From: Nitrospirillum viridazoti CBAmc
Lineage (GTDB): Bacteria; Pseudomonadota; Alphaproteobacteria; Azospirillales; Azospirillaceae
Reading direction: 5' to 3'
Length of the DNA: 64,000 nucleotides
NCBI RefSeq assembly: GCF_000730165.1
Contig: NZ_CP022110.1
Span: forward strand, 736,501 to 800,500
The position numbers were made by a program, and so were the translations under genes. The first letter of the stretch is position 1. The number at the start of each line of letters is the position of its first letter. Below are positions 17,805 to 29,594 of the stretch, in pieces. Below the pieces are notes generated by a model, which ran no database searches, was not told the origin of the DNA, and was given only the letters and a program-made list of their open reading frames with translations.

Positions 17805-18386
17805 GTGCACATCGAGAAACCGGATCTGGTGATCATAACCATCGTGGGCGCCATCCTGGCGGGGGTGCTGCTGCTGGAACTGCTGCGCCTGGTCATCAAC
17901 GACGTCTATGAGATGATCGCCCGCCACGCGAAGGTGAAAAAGGAAATCGACCAGATCCGGCGCACGGCGGAAAAGATGGCGGCGGCCAACCGGGACACCG
18001 CCCGGGTGCGCGACGCGCGCATCGCCCTGCGCTTTCGCGAGACCAGCAACCTCCAGCGCCTGGAAAAGGAATGTGAGGAGTTCGAGCGGCGGCGGGTGGA
18101 GGTCTGGCACGACCTGGGCGGGCCCTCGGCCAGCGGCCTGGCGCTCTATTCCGCCGACATCAGCAACAGCGCGCTGACCAACGGCGTGGTCGCGGGCATG
18201 GAATCGATCTGCCCGCTGTGGCGTCACCTGCACCGTGCCCGCGTCTGGGCCCGGACGGAGATGGAGGCCCGCACCGCCCTGCAGCAGGAATTCGCCCTGG
18301 CCGACGGCTACAGCGTCACCAACGTGCGGCAGGTCCAGGGTTCGAGCGCCCCCGGCGCGCAGCGCGGCGTTGTGCGGCCGAGCTGA
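17805..18386 (+). CDS. cassette protein A2: paralogue of A1, unknown function
   Basis: The 193-aa product from GTG 17805 (GAGG five bases upstream) matches the length and start of A1; the frame stays open to 17733 but the extra part has no counterpart in A1. It has the same architecture: short polar head, one membrane span (about 8-30, ending LLRLVINDVYEM), charged helix with ECEEFERRRVEVWHD, then ESICPLWRHLHRARVWA and DGYSVTNVR. Similarity to A1 runs through the entire protein, most strongly in the middle helix. Twenty-six bases separate it from B2. As with A1, the direction of membrane insertion is not decided by the sequence. Confidence 0.8.
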   Translation: MHIEKPDLVIITIVGAILAGVLLLELLRLVINDVYEMIARHAKVKKEIDQIRRTAEKMAAANRDTARVRDARIALRFRETSNLQRLEKECEEFERRRVEVWHDLGGPSASGLALYSADISNSALTNGVVAGMESICPLWRHLHRARVWARTEMEARTALQQEFALADGYSVTNVRQVQGSSAPGAQRGVVRPS

Positions 18387-18412
18387 GGAGATCCCTTGAG
18401 GAACACTGTCCC

Positions 18413-18985
18413 ATGATGCTGTCCGACGCCCTGGCGGAAGCCTACGCCAACCCGAGCCCCGGCCACGTCTGCGCCTTGGCGGTGGGCGGTGCCATCATGG
18501 CCTGGTCGCTGAAGCGGCTGATCACCGAGGTGCGCAAGACCGAGCGGCGGGTCAGCGCGGCGGTGGAGGAGCGCAACAAGGCGGCCGCCAGCCTGCGGCA
18601 AGCCCGCCTGCAGGAAGGGGAACTGCGCACCGCCCTGCAGGACCTGGATGGGGAGCTGGAGGAGATATCCGTCCGCGCCCGCGATGTTGAGGCCCGCCGC
18701 GGTACGCTGCAGCAGGTTATCCCGCGCCACCTGAACCTGTTCTCCCAGGCCTGGTCCCAGGGCGACACCCTGTTCGAGGCGCGAATCAGCCTGGTGACAG
18801 GCCTGGGCGGTGGCAAGAGCGGCGCGCGGGTCGTCCACGGCTACGCCGCCGGTCCCCGCGATTTCCGCAACAAGCTGATGGTCCGTTTCCCGCCCGCTTC
18901 CTATGTCATGGTCGAGATGGCGGCCGTCGACCTCGGCGAACTGGACATGGCCGTCAGTAATCTGGGCAGCGCCAACCAGCCCTGA
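18413..18985 (+). CDS. cassette protein B2: paralogue of B1, unknown function
   Basis: The 190-aa product starts at ATG 18413 with GAGGAA nine bases upstream. The N-terminal hydrophobic segment (about 16-34) is followed by the coiled-coil with EVRKTERRVSAAVEERN, then RHLNLFSQAWSQGDTLFEA and ARVVHGYAAGPRDFR, each matching B1 block for block. It ends about where the B1 core ends and lacks the Pro-rich tail. The next gene is a convergent chemoreceptor sharing the intervening hairpin. Function unknown; role as partner of A2 is inferred from synteny. Confidence 0.8.
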   Translation: MMLSDALAEAYANPSPGHVCALAVGGAIMAWSLKRLITEVRKTERRVSAAVEERNKAAASLRQARLQEGELRTALQDLDGELEEISVRARDVEARRGTLQQVIPRHLNLFSQAWSQGDTLFEARISLVTGLGGGKSGARVVHGYAAGPRDFRNKLMVRFPPASYVMVEMAAVDLGELDMAVSNLGSANQP

Positions 18986-18993
18986 CCGCACAG

Positions 18994-19019
18994 GAAAAGG
19001 GCCGGCGACGGCCGGCCCT
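18994..19019 (-). terminator. terminator of the chemoreceptor gene
   Basis: AGGGCCGGC (18998-19006) and GCCGGCCCT (19011-19019) form a 9-bp stem with a four-base loop. Only on the minus strand is it followed by TTTTCC, so it ends the leftward chemoreceptor transcript 32 bases after the stop; it may also slow readthrough from the cassette. Confidence 0.7.
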
Positions 19020-19050
19020 CCCCGCGCGAACTGGTCGCGACGTGCCGCTA

Positions 19051-20742
19051 TCAGCCGGCGCGCAGCACCGACAGGAAACCATCTACCTGGGCGCGCAGGG
19101 CCCCGGCATCGGTCGACAGGCGCCCGGCCGTGCCCAGCATTTGGGTGGCGGCGCCGCCCGTATGGGTCGCTGCCTGGGTGACGCCGGCGATGTTGGACGC
19201 GATCTCGGAGGTGCCCGCCGCCGCCTGCTGGACGTTGCTGGCGATTTCCCGCGTCGCCGCCCCTTGTTCCTCCACCGCCGAGGCGATGGCGCTGGCGATC
19301 TCGTTGATGCGGCCGATGGTGCCGGTGATGGCGCCGATGGAACCGGCGGCATCCCCGGTGGCCGCCTGGATGGCGGCGATCTGGGTGCCGATATCCTCCG
19401 TCGCCTTGGCCGTCTGGTTGGCCAGGCTTTTCACCTCGCTGGCCACGACCGCGAAGCCCTTGCCGGCGTCGCCCGCGCGGGCTGCTTCGATGGTGGCGTT
19501 CAGGGCCAGCAGGTTGGTTTGCCCGGCGATGGTGGAGATCAGGGTCATGACCTCGCCGATGCGGTTGGCGGCCTGGACCAGGAACTCGACCTTGGCCTTG
19601 GTGCGACCGGCCTCCTCGACCGCCTCACCGGCGATGGTGGTGGAGCGGGTGACCTGCTGGCCGATCTCATTGATCGAGGCGCTCAGCTCCTCGGCGGCGG
19701 CGGCAACCGTGTGAACGCTCTGCGACGCCTGCTCCACCGCGCTGGCGGCTGATGTCACTTGGCGCGTGGTCTGCTCGGCCGTGGCCGACAGCGACTGGGC
19801 CGCCCCCTGCATCTCGGTGGAAGAGGCGGTCACGCCGTCGACGACACCCATCACGGTGCGTTCGAAATCGCTGGCCAGGCGCTCCATGGCCTGGCGCTTC
19901 TCCGCCTCGGCGCGGGCCTTGGCTTCGGCCTGCTCGGCCTCAAGCCGGCGGACGGCCAGGGCGTTGTCCTTGAACACCAGTAGGGCCTGGGCCAGGGCCC
20001 CCACCTCATCCTTGCGGTCGGTGCCGTGCACCTCGGTTTCCAGCCGGCCGTCGGCGATGGCGCTCATGGCGCCGGTCACCTGGCCGATGGGCCGGACGGT
20101 CAGGAAGATGACGATGGCGCCCATCAGGCCGAAGCTGGCGACCAGGCCGGCGACCGCCAGGGTCATCACGGTGTTGCTGACCTTGTCCGTCAGCACGTCG
20201 GTGTCCACCTTGGCTTTGTCCATGGCGGCCTGGTTGGCATCCACCCGTTTCTGCAGGGCGTCCAGCATGGTGACGCGGGCGTCACGGGCGGGACCCATGG
20301 AAACCTTGATGGCGGTGGCGTCGTCGTTGCGCCGGGCGGCCTCGATCGACGGTTCGTTGGCGGTGATGTAGGCTTCCAGCAACTGCTTCAGGTTCTCGTT
20401 GATGGTGCGCTGCTCCGGCGTGTCCGCCAGGCTGATCAGCTTGTCGACCTTGGCTTGGGCCTTGGCGATTTCCTCGCGATAGTTTTTTTCGAATTTGCTG
20501 AAGTCGCTTTCCACCAGGATCATGTTCTTGGCGTCCGCGGTGGCGGCATTCAGCAGGCCCTGCGTTTCCAGCGCCAGCGTCTGGCGAGTGGCGTCAACCT
20601 CGATGACATGGTTGATGGCGTCGTTCAACTGGTTCATGCCCCGGCTAGCCATGGCGACGATGCCCACGGCCACGACGGCGATCAGACCCAGCGGAATGGC
20701 CAGCTTCACGACAAGCTTCAGATTAGCGAACCAGCGGATCAT
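19051..20742 (-). CDS. methyl-accepting chemotaxis protein
   Basis: Transmembrane chemoreceptor feeding CheA/CheW. I use ATG 20742 (563 aa) because GGAGAG lies four bases upstream; an in-frame TTG four codons earlier is less likely. First membrane span at about 10-32, a four-helix-bundle periplasmic sensor domain (about 35-185, with [19 protein letters not shown]), second span at about 188-210, HAMP domain, then the signalling domain with the hairpin-tip sequence [20 protein letters not shown] and [19 protein letters not shown]. No CheR-docking pentapeptide is seen at the C-terminus (ends SVLRAG). It is monocistronic; the ligand is unknown. Confidence 0.96.
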   Translation of the reverse strand: MIRWFANLKLVVKLAIPLGLIAVVAVGIVAMASRGMNQLNDAINHVIEVDATRQTLALETQGLLNAATADAKNMILVESDFSKFEKNYREEIAKAQAKVDKLISLADTPEQRTINENLKQLLEAYITANEPSIEAARRNDDATAIKVSMGPARDARVTMLDALQKRVDANQAAMDKAKVDTDVLTDKVSNTVMTLAVAGLVASFGLMGAIVIFLTVRPIGQVTGAMSAIADGRLETEVHGTDRKDEVGALAQALLVFKDNALAVRRLEAEQAEAKARAEAEKRQAMERLASDFERTVMGVVDGVTASSTEMQGAAQSLSATAEQTTRQVTSAASAVEQASQSVHTVAAAAEELSASINEIGQQVTRSTTIAGEAVEEAGRTKAKVEFLVQAANRIGEVMTLISTIAGQTNLLALNATIEAARAGDAGKGFAVVASEVKSLANQTAKATEDIGTQIAAIQAATGDAAGSIGAITGTIGRINEIASAIASAVEEQGAATREIASNVQQAAAGTSEIASNIAGVTQAATHTGGAATQMLGTAGRLSTDAGALRAQVDGFLSVLRAG

Positions 20743-21046
20743 CGATCTCTCCAATCAAGTGGCGGATGTGACATCCGGACCGCGACACCTTGCCGCAACC
20801 TACTTAACGGGCGATTAACAATGCCGGCCCGCGACAAGTAACGACGCGGTATTTCGCCGATATCTTTCGCATAGAATTAGTTTTCTACAAAAACCATCAG
20901 GTCTTCATGATGGAATCAGAATATAGAAACACCTCCTGAAGGAGGGGGTGAAGGCTGATCATTTGGAATTGAGAGCGATAATCAACCGAAGGTGCGGCAA
21001 AATTGAAAACTTGCTTTAATTAGCCACGTTCCGGAACCTGGAAATG
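20743..21046. other. AT-rich gap upstream of the chemoreceptor, with an SD-like inverted repeat
   Basis: No gene seen. The middle part (about 20860-21030) is unusually AT-rich for this genome and should contain the leftward chemoreceptor promoter, though I cannot fix its position. CCTCC (20932-20936), TGAA, GGAGG (20941-20945) form an inverted repeat with flanking CA/TG pairs; the left arm is an anti-SD sequence and the right arm a full SD, with no start codon placed to use it. Confidence 0.35.
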
Positions 21047-21083
21047 CCAAGGGCGCGGCGGGGGAGGCCCGCCGCGCCCTTGG
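21047..21083 (-). terminator. terminator of the suf operon
   Basis: A 16-bp perfect stem (21047-21062 with 21068-21083) and a GGAGG loop lie 37 bases after the last suf gene. On the minus strand it is followed by CATTTCC, a weak T-tract, but the stem is very strong. Confidence 0.7.
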
Positions 21084-21119
21084 CGCCAAACTTTAGGTGG
21101 GGTGACTGGCCTGGGCCGG

Positions 21120-21467
21120 TCAGACCGTGAAGCTCTCGCCGCAGCCGCAGCGGCCCTTCTCATTCGGGTTGGTGAAGACGAAGCCCGACTGGAACTTGTC
21201 CTCCTGATAGTCCATCTCCGTGCCCAGCAGGAACATGGTGGAGGCGGGGTCCAGCAGCAGGGTGACCCCCTTCTCCTCCACCACTTCCTCGAAGGGCTTC
21301 TTGGCGTCGGCGTATTCGACGAAATAGCTGAGACCGGAGCAGCCGCGCGCCTTCACGCCCACGCGCAGGCCCACGGCCGGCGTTTCCCGCTGGGCCATGA
21401 TTTCCTTCACCCGCGCAGCGGCGGCGTCGGTCAGGCTCATCGCTTTCGGGCGTTCCATCCTGCTCAT
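21120..21467 (-). CDS. sufA: A-type Fe-S carrier SufA (HesB/IscA family)
   Basis: Receives Fe-S clusters from the SufBCD scaffold and passes them to apo-enzymes. At 115 aa it has the three family cysteines: Cys43 (RGCSG) and Cys107/Cys109 in GRCGCGESF. It is the last gene of the operon, 14 bases after sufT. The first nine residues are not conserved, and Met10 could be the true start. Confidence 0.94.
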   Translation of the reverse strand: MSRMERPKAMSLTDAAAARVKEIMAQRETPAVGLRVGVKARGCSGLSYFVEYADAKKPFEEVVEEKGVTLLLDPASTMFLLGTEMDYQEDKFQSGFVFTNPNEKGRCGCGESFTV

Positions 21468-21481
21468 CGGATTTCCTCCAC

Positions 21482-21871
21482 TCAGAACATATTGAGGGCG
21501 ACGCGCGCCTCGTCGGACATCAGGCTGGGGTTCCAGGCCGGTTCCCAGACCAGGTTTACGGTCACATCCTTGACGCCATCGACGCTGCCGACGACGCCTT
21601 GCACCTGGCCCGGCATCTCGCCCGCCACGGGGCAGCCGGGGGCGGTCAGGGTCATGTCGATCTCGACCTGGCCTTCCGCGTCGATGTCGCAGCGGTAGAT
21701 CAGGCCCAGTTCATAGATGTTCACCGGGATTTCGGGGTCGTAAACGGTCTTCAGCGCCTCTGTCACGCGGTCCGCCAGGGGGGCGTCCGGGGGCAGCTTG
21801 TCCTCATCCGGGATGGTGGCCGGCGCCTGCAGCGTAACATCCGGCGCGATGGGTCGTTCGGCTCCAGACAT
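21482..21871 (-). CDS. sufT: SUF-associated MIP18/DUF59 protein SufT
   Basis: Small cytoplasmic Fe-S maturation factor of the MIP18 (DUF59) family. The 129-aa protein has an N-terminal low-complexity lead of about 30 residues, then the DUF59 core with KTVYDPEIPVNIYELGLIY, the APGCPVAGEMP cysteine loop, and VNLVWEPAWNPSLMSDEAR at the end. It is five bases downstream of sufU and ahead of sufA, its usual place. In other bacteria SufT is needed under high Fe-S demand. Confidence 0.93.
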   Translation of the reverse strand: MSGAERPIAPDVTLQAPATIPDEDKLPPDAPLADRVTEALKTVYDPEIPVNIYELGLIYRCDIDAEGQVEIDMTLTAPGCPVAGEMPGQVQGVVGSVDGVKDVTVNLVWEPAWNPSLMSDEARVALNMF

Positions 21872-21876
21872 CTCGC

Positions 21877-22346
21877 TTACTCCGTCGTCGTCTTTTCATC
21901 GCCGTGGATGGCGGCGTGCATGGTGTGCCAGGCCAGGGTCGCGCACTTCACGCGCATGGGGAATTCCCGCACGCCCGACAGCACGTCCAGCTTCTCCACC
22001 GCCTCCGGGTCCAGATGCCCGTGGTCGGTGTGTTCGTGGTCGTCCTTGGTGCACATGTCGTGGAAATGGCCGAACAGCGCCTCGGCCTCCGCTTCCGTCT
22101 TGCCCTTCAGCGTCTCTGTCATCAGCGAGGCGCTGGCCTGGCTGATGGCGCAGCCGCGTCCGTCGAAATGCGCATCATTGACCACGCCTTCGGGCCCGAT
22201 GCTGAGGTAGACGTTGATCTTGTCACCGCACAGCGGGTTCTCGCCCCGGGCCATGCGATTGAAGGCTTCAGGCTTGCCGAAGTTCCGGGGGTGCTTGCCA
22301 TGGTCCAGGATCACTTCCTGGTACAGGTCGCGCAGATCGTCGAACA

Positions 22347-22347
<1 letters not shown>
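21877..22347 (-). CDS. sufU: SufU-type scaffold/zinc sulfurtransferase
   Basis: IscU-like protein that accepts persulfide sulfur from SufS. The 156-aa sequence has the three conserved cysteines at 40 (NPLCGD), 66 (GRGCAIS) and 135 (VKCATL), and a His-rich insertion around residues 99-112 (CTKDDHEHTDHGH) in the position where SufU is longer than IscU. The ATG shares one base with the sufS stop (TGATG), so the pair is translationally coupled, which fits their direct partnership. Confidence 0.93.
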
Positions 22348-23612
<1,265 letters not shown>

Positions 23613-23616
23613 GAGG

Positions 23617-25008
23617 TCACTCCCCTAACACCGTGGCGTCGGTGTCGACTGTGATGCCCGTCAGACGGCCGATGCGCTCCTGGATGCGCGCCATGGCATA
23701 GCCGCGCAGGCGCTTGTCGCCGATCTCCTCCGCCACCTCGTCCAGGAAGGCGGCAATCAGCAGAGCGCGGGCGGTGTCGGCGGGGATGCCACGGGCGCGC
23801 AGGTAGAACAGCGCCTCCTCATCCAGCTCGCCGGCGGTGGCGCCGTGGCTGCACTTCACGTCGTCGGCGTAGATCTCCAACTCAGGCTTGGCGTCGATCT
23901 CGGCGGTGTCGGACAGCAGCAGGGCGCGGTTCAGCTGGTGGCCGTCCGTTTTCTGCGCGTCCGGCCGCACGATGATCTTGCCCTGGAACACGGCGCGGCC
24001 GCGCCCGTCGATGACGCCCTTCACCACCTCGCGGCTGGTGCAGTTGGCGGCGACATGGTCGATCAGGCTGGTGAAGTCGGCATGCCGGCTGCCATCCACG
24101 CCATAGGCGCCAGAGACGCGGGTGCTGGCGCCCGACCCTTCCAGGCGGACCTGGACGTCGGTGCGGGCCAGTCGGCCGCCGGTGGTCAGCACAAAGGTCT
24201 CATACGTGGCCGAGGCCGCCACCGTGGCGGTGACGGAGGCCAAGTGTAGGGCGGTCTCCGCCTCTTCCTGGAACTTGGCATGGCGCAGGATGGCGCCTTC
24301 GCCGACGCGCACACCGCTGACGATGTTGGCGAAGGTGGCGCCGCCACCCCGGGCCACATGATGCTCGGCCACGGTCACCTCGGCACCCGCCGCCACGTCG
24401 ATCAGCAGGCGGGGATGCCAGGCGCCGTCGGCGGCGGTGGCGATAAAGACAATCTCCACCGGCTGGGCCAGCTTCACGCCCTCACCCACGGTCAGCACCG
24501 CCCCCTCGGCCAGGAAGGCGCCGTTCAGGCCGACCAGGCCGCCCGACTGGCCACGGCCGGGGTTGGGGCCGACGCGCAGGCCGGTGTCGGCCTTGGGCGC
24601 CGGGAACCGGTCCAGCACCTCGGCCGCGTACGCGGGGGAGGCCTCGATCAGGTCACGCAGGCTGTCCAGGGTGACGCCCTGGGGCAGGGGGCCCACGGCG
24701 GACAGGGCGGCGTTGAACGCGCCGTCCACGAACACCAGGCGGTGCGTCTCACCCGGCGCCACGCTGGGAACATCGAAATCCGTGTTGGCGGCGGTATCGA
24801 CCGTCCCTTGGGCGGGGGCCAGGCTGACGCCGGCCAGGTCGCGCAGGTTGGTGTACTTCCAGCCCTCGACCTTGGGCGTGGGGATGCCGTCGGCCAGGAA
24901 GCGGGCGTAGCCGTCGGCGCGCAGCCGGTCCAGGCCGGCGGCACCGGCGCCGGGCAGGCCGGGGCTCAGGGTTTCGTACAGGTCTTTCAGGGTGGCGATG
25001 GCGGCCAT
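23617..25008 (-). CDS. sufD: Fe-S assembly protein SufD
   Basis: Partner of SufB in the SufBC2D scaffold complex. The 463-aa protein has the SufBD beta-helix core with GRAVFQGKIIVRPDAQKTD, followed by the DAKPELEIYADDVKCSHG motif with the conserved Cys/His, and a C-terminal helical SufC-binding region. It lies between sufC and sufS in a compact leftward operon (14 and 4 bases to its neighbours). Confidence 0.96.
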   Translation of the reverse strand: MAAIATLKDLYETLSPGLPGAGAAGLDRLRADGYARFLADGIPTPKVEGWKYTNLRDLAGVSLAPAQGTVDTAANTDFDVPSVAPGETHRLVFVDGAFNAALSAVGPLPQGVTLDSLRDLIEASPAYAAEVLDRFPAPKADTGLRVGPNPGRGQSGGLVGLNGAFLAEGAVLTVGEGVKLAQPVEIVFIATAADGAWHPRLLIDVAAGAEVTVAEHHVARGGGATFANIVSGVRVGEGAILRHAKFQEEAETALHLASVTATVAASATYETFVLTTGGRLARTDVQVRLEGSGASTRVSGAYGVDGSRHADFTSLIDHVAANCTSREVVKGVIDGRGRAVFQGKIIVRPDAQKTDGHQLNRALLLSDTAEIDAKPELEIYADDVKCSHGATAGELDEEALFYLRARGIPADTARALLIAAFLDEVAEEIGDKRLRGYAMARIQERIGRLTGITVDTDATVLGE

Positions 25009-25022
25009 GGCGCGCGTTCCCC

Positions 25023-25775
<753 letters not shown>

Positions 25776-25841
25776 CTTGAAACGTTCCTTGAAACCGAAT
25801 GTCGTGTGCAGCTTGGGTGGACAGGGGCGGTTGCGGCGCCC

Positions 25842-27326
<1,485 letters not shown>

Positions 27327-27346
27327 GTTTTCGCTCTTCCTCGAAA

Positions 27347-27814
27347 TCAAATAGCGTCGGCGGTGGCCGGCAGGGCCGGCGCCGCCTTGGGCAGGACGGG
27401 ATCGGGGAACGACGGCCGGGCCATGTCGGCCAGGCTGACGCCTTCCAGGGCGCCGCGGACGGCGCGGTTCACCCGGTCCCAATTGCCCCGGCGGGGGCAT
27501 AGGCTCTCCACCCCGCAGGCCCCGGCCGCCCCCTCGACACAGTCGGTCAGGGCGATGGGGCCGTCGATGGCGGCGATGATCTGGGCCACGTTGATGGCAT
27601 CGGGCGCGCGCGCCAGGCGGTATCCGCCGGTGGCACCCCGGTGCGAGGCCATCAGGCCGTCGCGGGCCAGCAGCTTCAGGATCTTGGACACGGTGGGGGC
27701 CGGCAGGCCGGTACGCTCCGCGAGCGAGATGGCGGTATGCGGGCCGCCGTCGCCCTGGATCATCGCGGTCATCACCACGACTGCGTAGTCCGTCAATTTG
27801 CTCAGCCGGATCAC
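27347..27814 (-). CDS. Rrf2-family SUF operon regulator
   Basis: IscR-like Fe-S-sensing repressor that heads the suf operon in many alphaproteobacteria. The 155-aa protein has an N-terminal winged helix ([39 protein letters not shown]) and three cysteines at 92, 100 and 106 ([15 protein letters not shown]) that could hold a cluster. A palindromic site lies just upstream of its ATG and downstream of the predicted promoter start, so autorepression is likely. The C-terminal tail after about 125 is unconserved. Cluster type is inference. Confidence 0.93.
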   Translation of the reverse strand: MIRLSKLTDYAVVVMTAMIQGDGGPHTAISLAERTGLPAPTVSKILKLLARDGLMASHRGATGGYRLARAPDAINVAQIIAAIDGPIALTDCVEGAAGACGVESLCPRRGNWDRVNRAVRGALEGVSLADMARPSFPDPVLPKAAPALPATADAI

Positions 27815-27847
27815 GTGGTTTGGGGTCCTGTGCCTGGGTGAAAATCC

Positions 27848-27865
27848 GGTCCGGCAATCCGGACC
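27848..27865. promoter_or_regulatory. palindromic operator of the suf operon
   Basis: GGTCCGG (27848-27854), CAAT, CCGGACC (27859-27865): perfect 7-bp arms. It lies 34 bases before the regulator ATG and just downstream of the predicted transcription start, a typical repressor position. Binding by the Rrf2 protein encoded next to it is inferred. Confidence 0.6.
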
Positions 27866-27877
27866 AAATCAGTACCC

Positions 27878-27907
27878 TTTAAGTAGCCACTCCCCTTTCC
27901 ATGTCAA
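27878..27907 (-). promoter_or_regulatory. suf operon promoter
   Basis: On the minus strand a perfect TTGACA (plus 27902-27907) is followed after 17-18 bases by ACTTAA/CTTAAA (plus 27878-27884). Transcription would start near 27871, immediately upstream of the palindrome. Confidence 0.65.
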
Positions 27908-28251
27908 GCGAGGATGTTTTGCGGCATATGAACCGCCCGGATGGGCGGGTTGCAGCAAAAGCGGGTTCGCCGGCGGAGTACCCCGGAGGCGTAAGGTCAA
28001 GGACGCGGCCGGGGGTCTGTTAACCCGGTATGTCCTGGGCGGGCGGCCGCTGCTCTGCGGCATGACCGATCGGCGTTTGACCCCGTGGCCTGCCAGGCGC
28101 ACGCTTCGTTTCAGGAGGCGGGCGGCATAGCCCGCGCTTGAACCGAACGAAACCCCCGGCATGGTGGGACGTCCGGAAACACGGTCGGATCTATCGCGGC
28201 AAAGCGGCCGCCCTGGATGCGGTTTCGAGGCTTTTGCCCATCCGACTGAGA
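27908..28251. other. gap upstream of the suf operon with no recognised gene
   Basis: About 340 bases of GC-rich DNA with short open frames on both strands, none with an RBS or a recognisable product. A small RNA ending at the hairpin at 28252-28308 is conceivable, but I found no promoter and no match to 6S, SRP, RNase P or tmRNA cores. Confidence 0.3.
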
Positions 28252-28308
28252 AAAAACGGCGGACCAGGATGGATGCCCTCAGGGGCCCAAACCTGATCCG
28301 CCGTTTTT
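28252..28308. terminator. bidirectional terminator downstream of the LysR gene
   Basis: AAAAACGGCGGA (28252-28263) and TCCGCCGTTTTT (28297-28308) form a 12-bp stem with A and T runs on both sides; CAGG/CCTG continue the pairing inside. On the minus strand it is about 155 bases beyond the LysR stop. Confidence 0.75.
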
Positions 28309-28318
28309 AATTGGTGTT

Positions 28319-28417
28319 CCCTCAGGCGCCGGGCGCCGGCATCCGGCCGCTTGGCTGATCCTCGATTTCCAGTCCGCTACGCTCCCCGGAAATCTCCGGC
28401 GGATGCGGTCGCGTCCT
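28319..28417 (+). repeat. dispersed intergenic repeat, copy B
   Basis: Starts CCCTCAGGCGCCGGGCGCC like copy A and continues CATCCGGC, CTTGGCT, CGCTCCCC, CGGCGGA, GCGGTC, CGTCCT in the same order. It lies between the terminator at 28252-28308 and the 3' end of the LysR gene, about 21 kb from copy A. Confidence 0.65.
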
Positions 28418-28462
28418 TGTCGCTTCGCTCCATGAAAGGAGGGAGCGGAGGGCTTGGGTTGC

Positions 28463-29425
28463 TCAACCCAGCCTCAAGCCCACGTCCCAATAGGGGTTGG
28501 GGCCGAAGCGGTCGGCCAGAAAGTCGACGAAGACGCGGACCTTGGATGACAGGTGGCGGTTGGCGGGGAAGACGGCGTTGATGGCGCTGCGGTTCACCGC
28601 CCATTCCTGCAGGATGGGCACCACCCGGCCCTCCGCCAGGGCCTTGCCGCAGATGAAGGTGGGCAGGGCCACGATGCCGACGCCGGCGCAGGCGGCCTCC
28701 AGCAGCACGTCGCCGTTGTTGGCGCGCAGGCGGGCGTTGACCTTCACCAGCCGGGTGGCCGCGTCGGGGTCGTGGTTGCCGCCCCGCGCTGCCCCGGGGG
28801 TCAGCGGGGTGGCGCGGAACAGCCACTGCGCCCCTTGGGGAATGTTGGTGTAGATCAGGCAGTCGTGCTGGGCCAAATCCTCGGGCGCGCGGGGCACGCC
28901 CCGGCGGGTGAGATAGGCCGGGCTGGCGGCGTGCACCACCCGGGCGGGGCAGATGCGCTTGGCCACCAGCGAGCTGTCCTTCAACTGCCCGATGCGCACC
29001 GCCACGTCGTAACCCTCATCCACCAGGTCGACGAAGCGGTCATTCAGGTCCATCTCCACCTCGATGTCCGGGAAGGCGGACAGGAAGTCGGCGATGGCCG
29101 GCCCCAGGTGCTGCATGCCGAAGCTCATGGGGGCGGCAACCTTCAGGACGCCCCGCGGCGCCGCCTGCAAACTGGCGACGGAGCGGTCGGCCTCGTCCAC
29201 GTCGGCCAGGATTTGTTGCACCCGGACCAGATAGGTCTCCCCCGCTTCCGTCAGGCTGATGCGCCGGGTGGTGCGATTCAGCAGCCGGGCGCCCAGCCGC
29301 GCCTCCAGTTCCGTCAGGCGCCGGCTGGCGGCGGAGCGCGACAGGCCCAGCTTGGCCGCGGCCACGGTGAAGCTGCGGGTTTCCGCCACGCGGGCGAACA
29401 AGGCCATGTCATCCAGACGGTCCAT
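28463..29425 (-). CDS. LysR-family transcriptional regulator
   Basis: The 320-aa protein starts at ATG 29425; the open frame upstream covers the intergenic operator region and is discarded. The winged helix-turn-helix (about 3-60: [38 protein letters not shown]) is followed by a periplasmic-binding-like effector domain (about 90-300, starting [13 protein letters not shown]). It is of the AaeR/DmlR-like subgroup by feel. It is divergent from wrbA, and LysR regulators usually control the divergent gene, so wrbA is the first candidate target. The effector is unknown. Confidence 0.93.
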   Translation of the reverse strand: MDRLDDMALFARVAETRSFTVAAAKLGLSRSAASRRLTELEARLGARLLNRTTRRISLTEAGETYLVRVQQILADVDEADRSVASLQAAPRGVLKVAAPMSFGMQHLGPAIADFLSAFPDIEVEMDLNDRFVDLVDEGYDVAVRIGQLKDSSLVAKRICPARVVHAASPAYLTRRGVPRAPEDLAQHDCLIYTNIPQGAQWLFRATPLTPGAARGGNHDPDAATRLVKVNARLRANNGDVLLEAACAGVGIVALPTFICGKALAEGRVVPILQEWAVNRSAINAVFPANRHLSSKVRVFVDFLADRFGPNPYWDVGLRLG

Positions 29426-29465
29426 GCGTCGGTCCTTGAGAGCCGGTGCCAGGATTGTTGCGGGG

Positions 29466-29524
29466 TGCGGAACAATTTTATGCCCAGTCACCAGATTATC
29501 CGCAATGCGGAACACGGCTATGGT
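29466..29524 (+). promoter_or_regulatory. LysR-wrbA divergent control region
   Basis: The sequence TGCGGAACA occurs twice, at 29466-29474 and 29506-29514, exactly 40 bases apart (near four helical turns). The second lies within TCCGCA-A-TGCGGA, a dyad. A possible rightward promoter, TTATCC (29496-29501) and TATGGT (29519-29524) with 17 bases between, overlaps it. Confidence 0.45.
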
Positions 29525-29594
29525 CCGTCCATCGCAACGCCGCGCGGTCCGAAACGCACCAGGCGCCCGGCCCAACCAATTGATGGAGATGGCA

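Noticed and set aside
27327-27857. N-terminal extension of sufB through the Rrf2 gene
   Set aside because: The frame is open, but the real sufB ATG at 27326 has an RBS, and the region encodes the regulator in another frame.
27908-28251. 6S, SRP, RNase P or tmRNA gene before the strong terminator at 28252
   Set aside because: None of their conserved cores could be found, and the terminator is explained by the LysR gene on the minus strand.
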